Positions 8,159-17,820 are shown, counted from the first letter of the stretch. The stretch: DNA of 64,000 bases from JBEKCP01 sp049509515 (GCA_049509515.1 JBEKZV010000008.1:1-64000); one strand, 5' to 3'. A program made the numbers and translations. Notes: generated from the letters alone by a model not told the origin.

Positions 8159-9082
8159 GTGATCCTCGCCGCCGGCCTGACCCCCGCCTGGCAACACGTG
8201 CTGGTCTTCGACCACTTTCGGCCGGGCGAAGTGAACCGCGCCGGGCAATCGCACTGGTGTGCGTCGGGCAAGGTCCTGAACGCCGCGGTGGCCGCCCACC
8301 GGCTTGGCGGGCCGGTACTGGCCCTGGTGGCCGCCGGCGGCCCGCACCTGGCCCAAATGGATCGCGACCTGGCCGCGTTGGGCGTGCCGCGACGATGGGT
8401 CGTTACGCAGTCGGCCACCCGCGTCTGCACGACCATCCTCGACCAGGCCACCGGCCAGATGACGGAGCTGGTGCCCGATGGCCTGCCGCTAACCCCCGCC
8501 GAGTTGGACGCCTTCGCCGCGGCCTACGCCGAAGAGGCGGCCCGGGCCGACGCCGTGGTCCTGACCGGCTCGCTGCCCGCGGGGGCCCCCGCCGCGACCT
8601 ACCGCCGCCTGGTGGAAAAGACGCCGTGCCCGGCCGTTCTGGATTTCCGCGGCGAGGGCCTGCTGGCGGTCCTTGACCTGAAACCATTTCTCGTGAAGCC
8701 CAACCGCCAGGAGTTGGCCCTGACGCTCGGCCGGGATCTGGGCGACGACACCGCGCTCCAGGATGCCATGCACGACCTTCACCGTCGCGGGGCCCAATGG
8801 GTGTTGGTCACGCAAGGCCCCGGGCCCGTCTGGCTGACCTCTGCCGAGCACACCTACCGTTTGCAGCCGCCGCCGGTTGGCCGGCCCGTCAATCCACTGG
8901 GCTCCGGCGATGCGTTGGCCGCGGCCGTGGCCCTGGCCATTTCCCGCGGTAGTCCGATGATCGAGGCCGCTCGCTTCGGCATCGCCGCCGCCGGGGCCAA
9001 CCTCCGCCAACTCCTCCCCGGCCGCCTTGACCCCGCCGGAATCGAAACCGCCGCCGCCCAAGTACGGGTCGAGACCCTGTAG
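8159..9082 (+). CDS. PfkB-family sugar kinase (1-phosphofructokinase/tagatose-6-P kinase-like)
   Basis: 307 residues. The N-terminal element ASGKVLNAAVAAHRLGG (~30-46) matches PfkB signature 1, and NPLGSGDALAAAVALA (~250-265) matches signature 2 with the catalytic Asp. KPNRQEL (~180) is the ATP/substrate-proximal motif seen in FruK/LacC. It most likely phosphorylates a phosphorylated ketohexose at C1; the exact substrate is not readable. Start chosen as the GTG at 8159, directly after the heptamer array, because sequence further upstream is antisense to aroA. It is divergent from aroA. Confidence 0.87.
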   Translation: MILAAGLTPAWQHVLVFDHFRPGEVNRAGQSHWCASGKVLNAAVAAHRLGGPVLALVAAGGPHLAQMDRDLAALGVPRRWVVTQSATRVCTTILDQATGQMTELVPDGLPLTPAELDAFAAAYAEEAARADAVVLTGSLPAGAPAATYRRLVEKTPCPAVLDFRGEGLLAVLDLKPFLVKPNRQELALTLGRDLGDDTALQDAMHDLHRRGAQWVLVTQGPGPVWLTSAEHTYRLQPPPVGRPVNPLGSGDALAAAVALAISRGSPMIEAARFGIAAAGANLRQLLPGRLDPAGIETAAAQVRVETL

Positions 9083-9132
9083 GCCCCCGAGCCGGGCAAT
9101 GTGTCTGCCCCAGATGCACGCAGTGCCCGCTA

Positions 9133-9161
9133 TTGACTACCTATGCCGCTTGCCCTATTTT
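9133..9161 (+). promoter_or_regulatory. Putative promoter upstream of AAA-TOPRIM gene
   Basis: TTGACT (9133-9138), 17-bp spacer, TATTTT (9156-9161), about 190 bp before the AAA ATPase start. The leader also holds a GGGGAGGCAAGC...GCTTGCTTCCCC hairpin at about 9199-9227, without a T-run. Nothing else is visible in 9083-9350. Confidence 0.35.
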
Positions 9162-9350
9162 GACACGTATGTTCACTGCCAAGAAAACCAAGCCCATGGG
9201 GGAGGCAAGCAAGACCGCTTGCTTCCCCAATCCCCGACACCGGGCTGGGCCGGTCGCCGCGCGACCGCACCTAGCCGCGCCTTTGATTCGCCGTAACTGC
9301 CGGCGCATCCGTCTTGCGGCCCTCAAGAACTGCCAGCGAGGGCACGAAGG

Positions 9351-11183
9351 TTGAGAATCAAGCAACTTGTCGCGTCCAATGTGCCCCCCGTTTCTCGGTT
9401 CGAGGTCAACGACCTCAGCGATGTCGTCGTCCTCGCCGGCCGAAACGGCGTCGGGAAAACGCGGCTGATCCAGGCGGTTGTTAGATTCTTCAGGAACCCC
9501 GCCAACAATCCCAATATCCGCCTGGTCATCGAGGCCACCTCGGCATCCGAGAAACAAGCATGGGGACAAGCCACCATCGACACCGCGAAACCCGCGGAGG
9601 CACAACGGCTGCTGAGAACATTGCAGCAGAGTCGGCGCCGGGCTAGCCTTCGGAGTTCGGTGCTCCAGTTTGAGAGTGACAGAAGCATCAGGCAGATCCA
9701 ACCCTACGCCTTCACATGGGACTTCGCCGACCCCTGGGACGAAAACTACGGCTGGGATGGAACGTTTGGAGACTTAAGCTCTCGTTTCCAGGACACTCTG
9801 CATTCAATCTTCAGAAAGGTGCGAAGCCACAGAGAAGGTATCGCCCGAACCGCCGAACAGCTAAGGCGGGACGGTGCGACATCAATGCCGCTTGACTGGC
9901 AGGACCCCTTGGCACCGTTCAAAACAGCGTTCAGGCAACTCCTCGCGCCCAAGGAACTGATCGAGGCTGACCTTCAGGGCCAGAAACTGGTTTACCAAGA
10001 AGGGGACGCGAGGTTTCCTGTCGACAGCCTGAGTTCTGGGGAGCGCGAAGTCGTCAATATCGTTTTTGACTTCATCCTGCGGAACCCGGAGGACTGCGTT
10101 GTATTCTTTGATGAACCTGAGCTCCATCTCCACCCAGAACTCAGCTATAAGCTCCTCCAAACGCTTCGCAACGTTGGGACCAGGAACCAGTTCGTGTTTT
10201 GTACTCATTCTCCTGACATCATTACCGCATCCCTCGACCAATCCGTGGTGTTCGTCGGGCCGCCGTCAAATCCGCCGCAGAACCAGGCGTTACCAGTTGC
10301 GGAGCAGGACGAAACCAACCAGGCATTGCGCTTGCTTGGCCAGTCGGTGGGAATCATTGCGCTCGGCAAGAGAATCGTGCTGATTGAGGGGAGCACTGCC
10401 AGCCTCGACAAACAGGTGTACGGTTCAATACTCCGGGAGCGGTTTCCTGACCTCGTTCTGGTACCAGCTGGGGGCAAGGCACTCATCACGTCCTTCTCCG
10501 CGCTCGTTTCCGAGGTGCTTGAGAAGGCCATCTGGGGCGTTGAGTTCTTCATGCTTTGTGACCGGGACGCCGTTCCGTTCTCTGTCGAGATGTCCCGAGC
10601 GGAAGCTCAGGCTTCGGGGCGGCTTCGAGTTCTCCCGCGGTATCACTTGGAGAACTACTTTTTGGACCCAGGCGTCCTCGCGGCGGTTTTCGCGCCAATG
10701 GATCAGTCTGACTCATGGCTAAGGGACCCATCCCAGATCGATGCTGCGCTCGTCGGCATAGCCCGGCAGATGGCGTCCTACGCCGTGGCCCTAACGGTTA
10801 GCGCGCATTTTCGCGTTTCCGTCGGTAATCTGGACATCATGCCCAAGGGGTGCCACGGCAAGACATGCACTGCGCTCGCGGATCTCTTCACGTCGAGCCT
10901 CGATGAGGAACGGTTGCGAATTGATGATTCGCTCAAACGAGATGCCGTGTTGGAAATGGTTGCCACGGTGGCGGCCGACATCGAACGCAAACTTGCGTCT
11001 GGGGATGATGCGTGGAAGACGGTGATACCGGGACGGCCCGTCCTGAACGCCTTTGCTGCCAAGAGCGGACTCGGTGTCGGGCGTCTGAAGCAGCTATACG
11101 TGAGCGAGGCTTCAAAGATAACGCCGTCTCCGTTCGCGGACATCGTCGATGTTTTTGAGGCATTCAGCAGCGCAACACGCTGA
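9351..11183 (+). CDS. AAA ATPase fused to TOPRIM/DUF4435-like domain (OLD/PARIS-like)
   Basis: 610 residues. The N-terminal ABC/SMC-like ATPase has Walker A GRNGVGKT at 30-37, signature LSSGEREV near 227, Walker B VVFFDEPELHLHP near 250 and an H-switch in THSPD near 287. From ~340 a TOPRIM-like region follows: VLIEGSTASLDKQVY (acidic Glu), LVPAGGK, then LCDRDAVPF (DxD) and HLENYFLDP, the pattern of DUF4435. This arrangement matches class-1 OLD nucleases and the fused form of PARIS anti-phage systems (AriA ATPase + AriB TOPRIM); the latter is inference. The start is TTG. The gene stands alone, and codon use is less GC-biased than in neighbours, suggesting acquisition by transfer. Confidence 0.8.
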   Translation: MRIKQLVASNVPPVSRFEVNDLSDVVVLAGRNGVGKTRLIQAVVRFFRNPANNPNIRLVIEATSASEKQAWGQATIDTAKPAEAQRLLRTLQQSRRRASLRSSVLQFESDRSIRQIQPYAFTWDFADPWDENYGWDGTFGDLSSRFQDTLHSIFRKVRSHREGIARTAEQLRRDGATSMPLDWQDPLAPFKTAFRQLLAPKELIEADLQGQKLVYQEGDARFPVDSLSSGEREVVNIVFDFILRNPEDCVVFFDEPELHLHPELSYKLLQTLRNVGTRNQFVFCTHSPDIITASLDQSVVFVGPPSNPPQNQALPVAEQDETNQALRLLGQSVGIIALGKRIVLIEGSTASLDKQVYGSILRERFPDLVLVPAGGKALITSFSALVSEVLEKAIWGVEFFMLCDRDAVPFSVEMSRAEAQASGRLRVLPRYHLENYFLDPGVLAAVFAPMDQSDSWLRDPSQIDAALVGIARQMASYAVALTVSAHFRVSVGNLDIMPKGCHGKTCTALADLFTSSLDEERLRIDDSLKRDAVLEMVATVAADIERKLASGDDAWKTVIPGRPVLNAFAAKSGLGVGRLKQLYVSEASKITPSPFADIVDVFEAFSSATR

Positions 11184-11437
11184 GAGGCCGCATAGCCAGC
11201 CGATGCTGCGGACGGCCACTTCCCGTTACGATCCCAAAGCCAGCCGCGCCGGGTGCTACAGTTGGCTTGCCCGGTAGTGCCTCTCGGGAACGGTCAGGAG
11301 CTCTTGTTCGGCCCGTGGCCGGCAGGGCGGGGGCGGTTCCTTGAGCGGCCCGGTGCCGTGGGGCCCCCTCACCCTTGCCCTCCCCGGGCGGCGACCAAAC
11401 GTTGGCCGGCGAAGAGGCGCCCACGAGTGGGTGCCGA

Positions 11438-11461
11438 CGTCGGCGGGCAAGCCCGCCCGCT
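11438..11461. repeat. GGCGGGCAAGCCCGCC palindrome
   Basis: A self-complementary GGCGGGCAAGCCCGCC core lies within 11438-11461, preceded by a CCCCTCACCCTTGCCCTCCCC segment related to family C. The same core recurs at about 50828-50850. The rest of 11184-11490, between convergent genes, shows no gene. Confidence 0.6.
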
Positions 11462-11490
11462 AGGCTTTCTAATCCCCAGCCCCCTCCTCC

Positions 11491-12777
11491 TCACGCGTGC
11501 CACGGTTCGCGGAGGGCCTCGCAGCGCAGGCGGTTGGCCTCGTCGTCGCCGAGGAACTCGTTCTGCTGGGGATCGTACTTCAGCGGGCGTCCGAGGAAGA
11601 TGGCGATGTTCGCGGCGTGGCCGGCGATGTGGGCCTGGCAGGCCACGTCGGCGTTGGCCCGCGGGATGGCCCGCGACTTGACGCAATCCAGAAACTCGCG
11701 GATGTGAAACGTCGCCGGGTAGCCGCCGATTTCGGCCACCTTGCGGCCCGCGAGCAATTGGGGCGAACTCAAGGCGAGCTTGCCGCTGTCGCCCGCCTCG
11801 ACCCAACCGGCGTCCCCCTCGAACCGCACGGGGCAGGAGCCCAAACCGATCCAGCCGTCGCACCGCATGATCAGCTCGACGCCGTTGGCGTAGCGGGCGG
11901 TGGCGCGGCCCTGCTCCACCGGGCGATACTCGATCGGCGCCGTATGGTCCGCGTCGTTGGCCCACTGGCAGAGGTCAATGGTATGCGACCCCCAGGGCAA
12001 CACGCCGCCGCCGACCATGCCGCCCCCCTCTTCGAAGTTGAAACAATTCAGATTCCGCCGGCTATACGGGCGCCAGGCCGCCGTGCCGAGGTGGAGGTCC
12101 CAATCGAGTTGCTCGCGGGGGGGCGGCGGCTCGGGCTCGGCCCAACCGCTCATCTCGGTTGCCAAACCCATGGGATGGGCGTGGACGGCCTGCAGCTTGC
12201 CGAGCTTGCCCGAGCGGGCCAACTCGACGGCGAACACGAAATGCGGCAGGTTGCGGCGCTGGGTGCCGGCCTGGAAGATCCGCCCGCTGCGGCGGAAGGC
12301 CGCGGCCAGCGCCGGGCTTTCGGCGATCGTCTTGGTGCAGGGCTTCTCGCAATAGGTGTCTTTGCCGGCCCGGGCCGCCAGGATCGCCGCCATCCCGTGC
12401 CAGTTGGGGCCGGTGGCGATCAGCACCGCGTCGATGTCGCCGCGGGCCAACAGGTCGCGCAAGTCGCGATAGGTGGTGCAGGCCTGGTTGCCGTTGGTCT
12501 GATCGACGCGCCGCTTGGCGGCCTCGCGGCGGTCGGCCCGCACGTCGCAGACGGCCACGAACCGCGCGTCCGGCTCGCGGAGGAAGCAGTCCAGGTCGTA
12601 CTCGCCGCGACTGCCGATGCCGATTGCGCCGAGCGTGATTCGCGCGCTGGGCGGCACGGCGCCCTGCTGGCCCAGCACGGCGGCGGGAATCAGTTGCGGC
12701 ACGAAGACGGCGGCGCCGGCCGCGCATGCCGTGCCGAGAAACTGCCGCCGCTTAACGGTTGTCGTTCGAGCCGACAT
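11491..12777 (-). CDS. Tat-exported Gfo/Idh/MocA family oxidoreductase
   Basis: 428 residues. A twin-arginine signal (KRRQFLGTACAAGAAVFVP) at the N-terminus directs the folded protein out of the cytoplasm. The Rossmann motif is LGAIGIGSRGEYD near 50, and the family's CEKPCTKT (Lys of EKP) lies near 143. The C-terminal half has the expected long GFO_IDH_MocA fold, including GGGVLPWGSHTIDLCQWA (His/Asp). Such proteins act on sugars or sugar derivatives with bound NAD(P); the substrate is unknown. AAGGAGG precedes the ATG. The next gene upstream on the same strand encodes a VCBS protein. Confidence 0.92.
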   Translation of the reverse strand: MSARTTTVKRRQFLGTACAAGAAVFVPQLIPAAVLGQQGAVPPSARITLGAIGIGSRGEYDLDCFLREPDARFVAVCDVRADRREAAKRRVDQTNGNQACTTYRDLRDLLARGDIDAVLIATGPNWHGMAAILAARAGKDTYCEKPCTKTIAESPALAAAFRRSGRIFQAGTQRRNLPHFVFAVELARSGKLGKLQAVHAHPMGLATEMSGWAEPEPPPPREQLDWDLHLGTAAWRPYSRRNLNCFNFEEGGGMVGGGVLPWGSHTIDLCQWANDADHTAPIEYRPVEQGRATARYANGVELIMRCDGWIGLGSCPVRFEGDAGWVEAGDSGKLALSSPQLLAGRKVAEIGGYPATFHIREFLDCVKSRAIPRANADVACQAHIAGHAANIAIFLGRPLKYDPQQNEFLGDDEANRLRCEALREPWHA

Positions 12778-12828
12778 TGCGGGCCTCCTTATTGTTAACC
12801 ACGACTCTTGTCGTGCCTGACCGTGGTT

Positions 12829-12901
12829 CCGGTCTCGGGTCTTCGGCCTTGGGTCTTGGCACCAAGGCCCAAGACCTAAGGCCCAAGACCTCCTGCAAGA
12901 C
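12829..12901. repeat. GGTCTTGGG / CCCAAGACC heptamer arrays
   Basis: GGTCTCGGGTCTTCGGCCTTGG-type 7-bp units face AAGGCCCAAGACCTAAGG units, so the 73 bp can fold into one long imperfect hairpin. It sits between the start of the Gfo/Idh gene and the end of the VCBS gene, both minus strand. Related arrays lie at 3234-3330 and 57786-57851. Confidence 0.85.
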
Positions 12902-12943
12902 CGGTTCCGGTTATCGACTCCACCGCGCCCGGATTAACAGGCT

Positions 12944-14194
12944 CTATTTCCCTTTGTTCTCGAACCACACCGGGCCGCCGAACTTGCCGGTAACGATGAT
13001 GTCGATCGCGCCCGTGCCGCGGAAGTCGCCGGTCCAAATCGACAGGCCGGCGCCGATCCCCTCGTCGTAGGAGATCGCGTACTTCTTCCACTCGACCGTC
13101 TTGTCCGGCTTGCGGATCAGCTTGTAGTAGTACAGGCCGAGCTTGCCGTACTCGTCCGGGTCGCCGCCGTTGTGGGCCATGAAGCGCTTGCCGGTGATCA
13201 GCTCCGGCGTGCCGCAGCCGTCCAGGTCGGCCAGGGCCAGCGAATGGGCCTGGGTCCACGTGTCGTCGATGGTGTGCTGCTTCCAGGAGATCTTGTCGCC
13301 CTGGCGGACCTGCTCGTACCAGAAGATGCCGTAGCCGTGGGCGTTGGAGGTGATGATGTCGTTCAGGCCGTCGCCGTTGACGTCGTAGACGAGGATCTGC
13401 GGCGTGTGGGCGATGCGGCCCCCCTTGTCGCCCAGCGAGAGCGGGTGCTCTTTCCACTGGCCGTTGCGGATGTCGGCCGGGGCCTCGAACCAGGCGTTGG
13501 GACGGATGATGTCGGGCCGGCCGTCGCCGTTGATATCGCCCACGCCGGCGCCGAACTCCATCTTCTTCGTCGAGACCACGTGCTTGACGAGGGCCGGCTT
13601 GCCGTCCTTCAGGCCCACCTCGAACCAGATGGTCTCGCGGGTGTGCGGCAGGACGACCTTGGCCTTGCCCTTGCCTTCGAGGTCCACCAGGTCGCCGCAC
13701 TCGAAGTTGTCGCCCGTGTCGATTTTCGTCTCGGGCCACTCGCCCGGCTGGCCGAGCGTGTTGCGGTAGTAGTAGACGCTCTGGCTGAACCAATCGACGC
13801 TGACGATGCCGGGCCGGCCCCGGCCTTCGACGTCCACGGGCCCGTTCATGAAATCGTTGAAGTAGCCCTTGCCCTGGGCGTCCACCTGGCCCTTGATCGA
13901 GCGGATCCGCAGCGGCTTGAACTCCGGGGCCAGGTAGAGGAAATCGCCGGCGACGATGTCGAGCTTTCCATCGCCGTTGAAGTCGGCCACGCCGAGGGCC
14001 TCGCTGCGGAAGTTGCCGATGCGGTGCTTGACGAACTTGATGGGCGACGGCTCCGGCGGCGCCGCCAGGGCCATCGCCGCCCACAGGGCCAGCACGGCCA
14101 CGGCCAACGGGCCACCCCAGAACCGCCCACCACGCGCCGCAAGCAATCCGCAGACTGCCGAACGTCCTGCCAGCTTACCGATTGCGGAGATCAC
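12944..14194 (-). CDS. Secreted FG-GAP/VCBS repeat protein
   Basis: 416 residues beginning at a GTG with AAAGGAGT 7 nt upstream. A signal peptide (about 1-45, LAVAVLALWAAMALA) is followed by a beta-propeller built from FG-GAP/VCBS repeats. Calcium-binding loops of the type DxNxDGxxD are visible: DFNGDGKLD (~73), DINGDGRPD (~220), DVNGDGLND (~268). Such proteins are abundant in planctomycetes and are usually surface or periplasmic; no enzymatic role can be assigned. Encoded upstream of, and co-directional with, the Tat Gfo/Idh oxidoreductase. Confidence 0.85.
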   Translation of the reverse strand: MISAIGKLAGRSAVCGLLAARGGRFWGGPLAVAVLALWAAMALAAPPEPSPIKFVKHRIGNFRSEALGVADFNGDGKLDIVAGDFLYLAPEFKPLRIRSIKGQVDAQGKGYFNDFMNGPVDVEGRGRPGIVSVDWFSQSVYYYRNTLGQPGEWPETKIDTGDNFECGDLVDLEGKGKAKVVLPHTRETIWFEVGLKDGKPALVKHVVSTKKMEFGAGVGDINGDGRPDIIRPNAWFEAPADIRNGQWKEHPLSLGDKGGRIAHTPQILVYDVNGDGLNDIITSNAHGYGIFWYEQVRQGDKISWKQHTIDDTWTQAHSLALADLDGCGTPELITGKRFMAHNGGDPDEYGKLGLYYYKLIRKPDKTVEWKKYAISYDEGIGAGLSIWTGDFRGTGAIDIIVTGKFGGPVWFENKGK

Positions 14195-14261
14195 GAGACA
14201 CTCCTTTCAGCCGCTTGAGGGCTTCTTGGGCGACACTTGCCATTTGGACTCCAGTTATTCG

Positions 14262-14373
14262 GGCACGGTCTCCCGACCGTGCCACAAAGGGCGGCACCGC
14301 CTTTCCCATGTTAGCAAGATCGCTGGTAACCTTCCAGTTGGCAGTTGTTGGTGTACGGTCTCCTGACCGTGCC
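14262..14373. repeat. Two GGCACGGTC-NNNN-GACCGTGCC hairpins
   Basis: 14262-14283 is a perfect 9-bp stem with a 4-nt loop (GGCACGGTC TCCC GACCGTGCC). 14354-14373 is a slightly decayed second copy. They lie in the 371-bp space between the divergent VCBS and protease genes. No further gene is visible in 14195-14565. Confidence 0.8.
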
Positions 14374-14565
14374 AAGACGGGGGGCCTTGGGCCATTTCGC
14401 TCGCCCCCCACCCCCCGCACAAGCGATTTGCCACCCATAGACCTGACCCCCCCTATTGTCAGGCGAGCGGCCGGCGGCTATCATAAGGGCTCCAGTCGCC
14501 TTAGCCTCGCAAGGGGGCCCAGGTAGCTCCTTGGCAGATCATCCCTCCTAGAAAAGGGTGCAGCC

Positions 14566-17500
14566 ATGGTCGTGCGACAAGCAAGCGGATTGCGGGAGTC
14601 GTCGCCACGGAGAACTCGCCGGAAGGTCCTTGACATTGGTGCGGCACGGCCCGTTGTGGCCCTCGCACTCTTGTGGATGCTGATCGCGGTTCCGCCAGCC
14701 GTCTTTGGCCAGTCCGGCGGCACCGCGGCATTCAAATACCCTTGGGACAAGGGGGACGAGGTCGCATACAGCTACGACATCGAAGCCAAGACTCAAGGCG
14801 CGGCCAGCAACTTCAAGGGCACGTGCAACTACCGCCCTCGCGCCGCCGCCCAAGCCGACCTGGATCAGCATTCGGGAACCGGTACCGGCACCGCCTTCGT
14901 CGTCAACAGCAACGGGTATCTGATTACCTGCGACCACGTCGTTCGCGGCGGGACGAAATTCACCGTCAAACTGGGCGATGCCACGCACGTTGCCAAGGTG
15001 CTCCAAACCGATCGCGAGTCCGACCTCGCCCTGCTGCAGATCTCCACGTCCGGCCTGACCGCGTTGCCGCTGGGCGATTCCCAAAAGGTCGAGTTGGCCC
15101 AGGAGGTCCGCGTGGTCGGCTACCCGCTGAGCGACGTGCTGGGCAGCAGCATCAAGATCACCAGCGGCAGCGTGGCCGGCGTGGTGGACCACGACGGGCA
15201 GCGGTTGTTTCAGGTCGATGCCGCCGTCAACCCGGGCAATAGCGGCGGCCCGGTGGTCAATAGCCGCGGCGAAGTGGTCGGCGTCGCCAGCGCCAAACTG
15301 GCCGGCGTCGAGATTTCCAACGTCGGCTTCGCGGTGCCCGTCGAGAAGGTCCGCGCGCTGCTCAAGCGCCAGGCGATCATCGATCCGGCCGCCGCGGCCC
15401 CGGCGGCCCTGTCGGGTCCCGACCTGGCCAAGCGCGTCACCCCGGGGGTCGCCCTGGTGACCGTTACGGTCGGCCCCGGCGGGCTGGGCAGCGGCGAGCG
15501 TTACCGCCTGCTCTTCAAGGGAACCCGCGAGGATTCGAAGCGGACCGGCAAACCCGGGACGCCCAGCAGCCAGACCACCCAGACCAGTCCGGTGTCGGGC
15601 AAACTCGTGACCGATCCCCTCGGCGAGGTCCACGACGTGTCGGGTTCCTGGCTGCCGTTGGGTCTGGGGCCGCAGTGCCTCGTGGGGATCGAGCGCCTGC
15701 CCGACTCTCCCCAGGAAACCACCTGGCACGTCCGCCGCATGATCAGCCTGTCTGAAGTCGTATCCCAAGCGGGCGTCGGGCTGCCGAGTTTCCCCTCGCA
15801 CGGTCCGGCCGGGATCAGACCGCCGAGCGCGTCCCCCTTTCGCGGGCCGCCCTCCCGCGGGCCCCGTCCGCGGCCCGGCGGCAGCCAGCCGTCGATCGTG
15901 GTGGTCATCCCCGCCTTTCAGAAGATCGAGTACCAGCTCGGCGGGAAGTCGGCCGACGGCCTGGTGACGATCAAGAAGCATTACGAGCTGAAAGTGGCCA
16001 CGTCTGCGGACGAGCCTTCACCCCTGAACGTGACGGGCGACGGCACGGTCCTGTACGACAGCCACTCGCACCTGGTCCGCTCGCTCCGCCTCACCGGCAA
16101 GCTGGTCTGCGACGGGAAAGATACGTCGCTGGTGATTCCCTTCACGTACACCTACAAGCAGATTGATCCCGCTGGGGCCCCGACCACCTTGGCCTCCAGC
16201 TCCTCGGGCGCCGCGGAGAGGCCCCCTGCGACATCCACCGCGACGGTCAAGCCGCCCGCCCGGACGGTTCCGCCGCCACAACCCGTCGTGGCCGAGCCGC
16301 CGGCCGCGACCGAGCCGCCGGCCGTCGAGCCCGCGGAGCGCGCGCCGCTGCCGGACAAGGAGTCGCGCGAGAAGGCGACGCAACTGGTCGAGGAGGTCTT
16401 TGGCGACCAGTTGAAGAAGGCCCGGACCAGCGAAGAGAAACTGGCGATGGTCGACAAGCTGCTCGGCGCGGCCAACGGCGAGAAGTCGCCTGCCCAGCAG
16501 TTCGCCCTGTTGAACCGGGCCCGGCTGGTGGCGATCGCTTCCGGCGACCTGGCGGCGACCCGCAAAGTCGCCGACGAGATGGTGCTCCACTTCCAGATCG
16601 AGCAGCGGAAGGCCAATTTGGCCGTGCTGAAAGCGGTTGCCGAGACGGCCGCCGGACCGCAGAACGCCCCGGTGGCCGAGTTCGCCATGACCTTGCTCGA
16701 AGAGGCCATCGCCGCCGACCGTTTCGATGCGGCCGAAGAGCTCCACGGCATCGCGCTGCGGGCGGCCCGCAAGGCCGGTGACGGCGAAATCGTCAAGCGG
16801 CTCCAGCATCGCGGCAAGGATCTCGAGCGCTACCGCGCGGCCTACGACGTCATCCAGGACTGGCGGGCGGCGATCCGCAAAGATCCCAACGACCCGGCAG
16901 CCAACACGGCCCTGGGCAAGTATTATTGCCTGAGCAAGCGCGACTGGGAGCAGGGGCTGCCGATGCTCGCCCGCGGCAGCGACGCGGAGCTGAAGTCGGC
17001 CGCCGAGAAAGATCAGGCCAACCCGGAATCCCCGGAAGATCGCCTCGCCGTGGGCGACCGCTGGTGGGAGCTGGGCGAGAAGCTTGAAGGCGACGAGCAG
17101 GAATCGATGCGGGCCCGGGCCCTGAAGTGGTACCAGGACTCGATCGCCAACCTGACCGGTTTGACGCATGCCCGCGTGGAAAAGCGTCTGGAGCAATACG
17201 CCAGCCTGTTGGAGACCGAGCCCAAGCAGCCCGTGGCTTCAGTGCGTCCGGCGCCGGGCGACACGACGAAGGCCCCCGTACACAAGACCCGTCCCACCCG
17301 GCCGTCGAAATACCCGCGGCCGCAGCCGCCGCATCCCGCCCCGGTCGCCACGGTTGCCCAGAACAAGATCGTCGGCGGCGCGGCCGACCCGCAGTTCAGC
17401 GACGTTGCGCCCGAAGGCGGCGTGCTGGTCGGCTTCGAGGTCGGGCTGGGCAAATGGGCCACGAACGACATCATCGCCGCCATCCGGCCCATCTTCCGCA

Positions 17501-17820
17501 CCCGCTCTGGAGGCGAGGTCCTCGGCAAGCAACACGGCACGAACACCAGCCGCCTGCTCCGCGTCAAGGCGAAGAGCGGCTACGCCGTGGCCGGCATCAC
17601 CGTCAAGAGCATGCTCCTGGTGGACGGGTTCTCCGTCACCTTCATGCGCTACAACGGCCACGTGCTGAGCCCCGCCGGCAGCTATGAAAGCGAGTGGATC
17701 GGCGGCCCGGGCGGCGGCCGCCAGACCCGCCTGGGCGGCGACGGCACGCTCGTGATCGGCCTCAGCGGCAAGGAGAACGACAAGGACTGCACGGGGCTGG
17801 GGCTGGTGATGAAGCGGTGA
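14566..17820 (+). CDS. Secreted trypsin-like (HtrA-type) serine protease with long repeat-like C-terminus
   Basis: 1084 residues. Signal/anchor at ~28-49 (ALALLWMLIAVPPAVFG). The chymotrypsin-fold protease domain is at ~100-280 with a complete catalytic triad: His124 (CDHVV), Asp153 (ESDLALL), Ser226 (GNSGGP). No PDZ domain is evident. A Pro-rich stretch (~420-600) precedes a helical, TPR-like region (~610-900) and a Gly-rich C-terminal module (~945-1084, with GGVLVGFEVGLGKW and KENDKDCTGLGL). That module resembles jacalin-like tails seen in planctomycete secreted proteins (my recollection of the family, untested). Probably periplasmic or surface quality control or degradation. The protease domain is standard; the tail is the unusual part. 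Confidence 0.85.
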   Translation: MVVRQASGLRESSPRRTRRKVLDIGAARPVVALALLWMLIAVPPAVFGQSGGTAAFKYPWDKGDEVAYSYDIEAKTQGAASNFKGTCNYRPRAAAQADLDQHSGTGTGTAFVVNSNGYLITCDHVVRGGTKFTVKLGDATHVAKVLQTDRESDLALLQISTSGLTALPLGDSQKVELAQEVRVVGYPLSDVLGSSIKITSGSVAGVVDHDGQRLFQVDAAVNPGNSGGPVVNSRGEVVGVASAKLAGVEISNVGFAVPVEKVRALLKRQAIIDPAAAAPAALSGPDLAKRVTPGVALVTVTVGPGGLGSGERYRLLFKGTREDSKRTGKPGTPSSQTTQTSPVSGKLVTDPLGEVHDVSGSWLPLGLGPQCLVGIERLPDSPQETTWHVRRMISLSEVVSQAGVGLPSFPSHGPAGIRPPSASPFRGPPSRGPRPRPGGSQPSIVVVIPAFQKIEYQLGGKSADGLVTIKKHYELKVATSADEPSPLNVTGDGTVLYDSHSHLVRSLRLTGKLVCDGKDTSLVIPFTYTYKQIDPAGAPTTLASSSSGAAERPPATSTATVKPPARTVPPPQPVVAEPPAATEPPAVEPAERAPLPDKESREKATQLVEEVFGDQLKKARTSEEKLAMVDKLLGAANGEKSPAQQFALLNRARLVAIASGDLAATRKVADEMVLHFQIEQRKANLAVLKAVAETAAGPQNAPVAEFAMTLLEEAIAADRFDAAEELHGIALRAARKAGDGEIVKRLQHRGKDLERYRAAYDVIQDWRAAIRKDPNDPAANTALGKYYCLSKRDWEQGLPMLARGSDAELKSAAEKDQANPESPEDRLAVGDRWWELGEKLEGDEQESMRARALKWYQDSIANLTGLTHARVEKRLEQYASLLETEPKQPVASVRPAPGDTTKAPVHKTRPTRPSKYPRPQPPHPAPVATVAQNKIVGGAADPQFSDVAPEGGVLVGFEVGLGKWATNDIIAAIRPIFRTRSGGEVLGKQHGTNTSRLLRVKAKSGYAVAGITVKSMLLVDGFSVTFMRYNGHVLSPAGSYESEWIGGPGGGRQTRLGGDGTLVIGLSGKENDKDCTGLGLVMKR

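Noticed and set aside
9199..9227. Riboswitch or attenuator in the leader of the first AAA-TOPRIM gene
   Set aside because: Only a simple hairpin is visible; no known aptamer pattern and no competing terminator.
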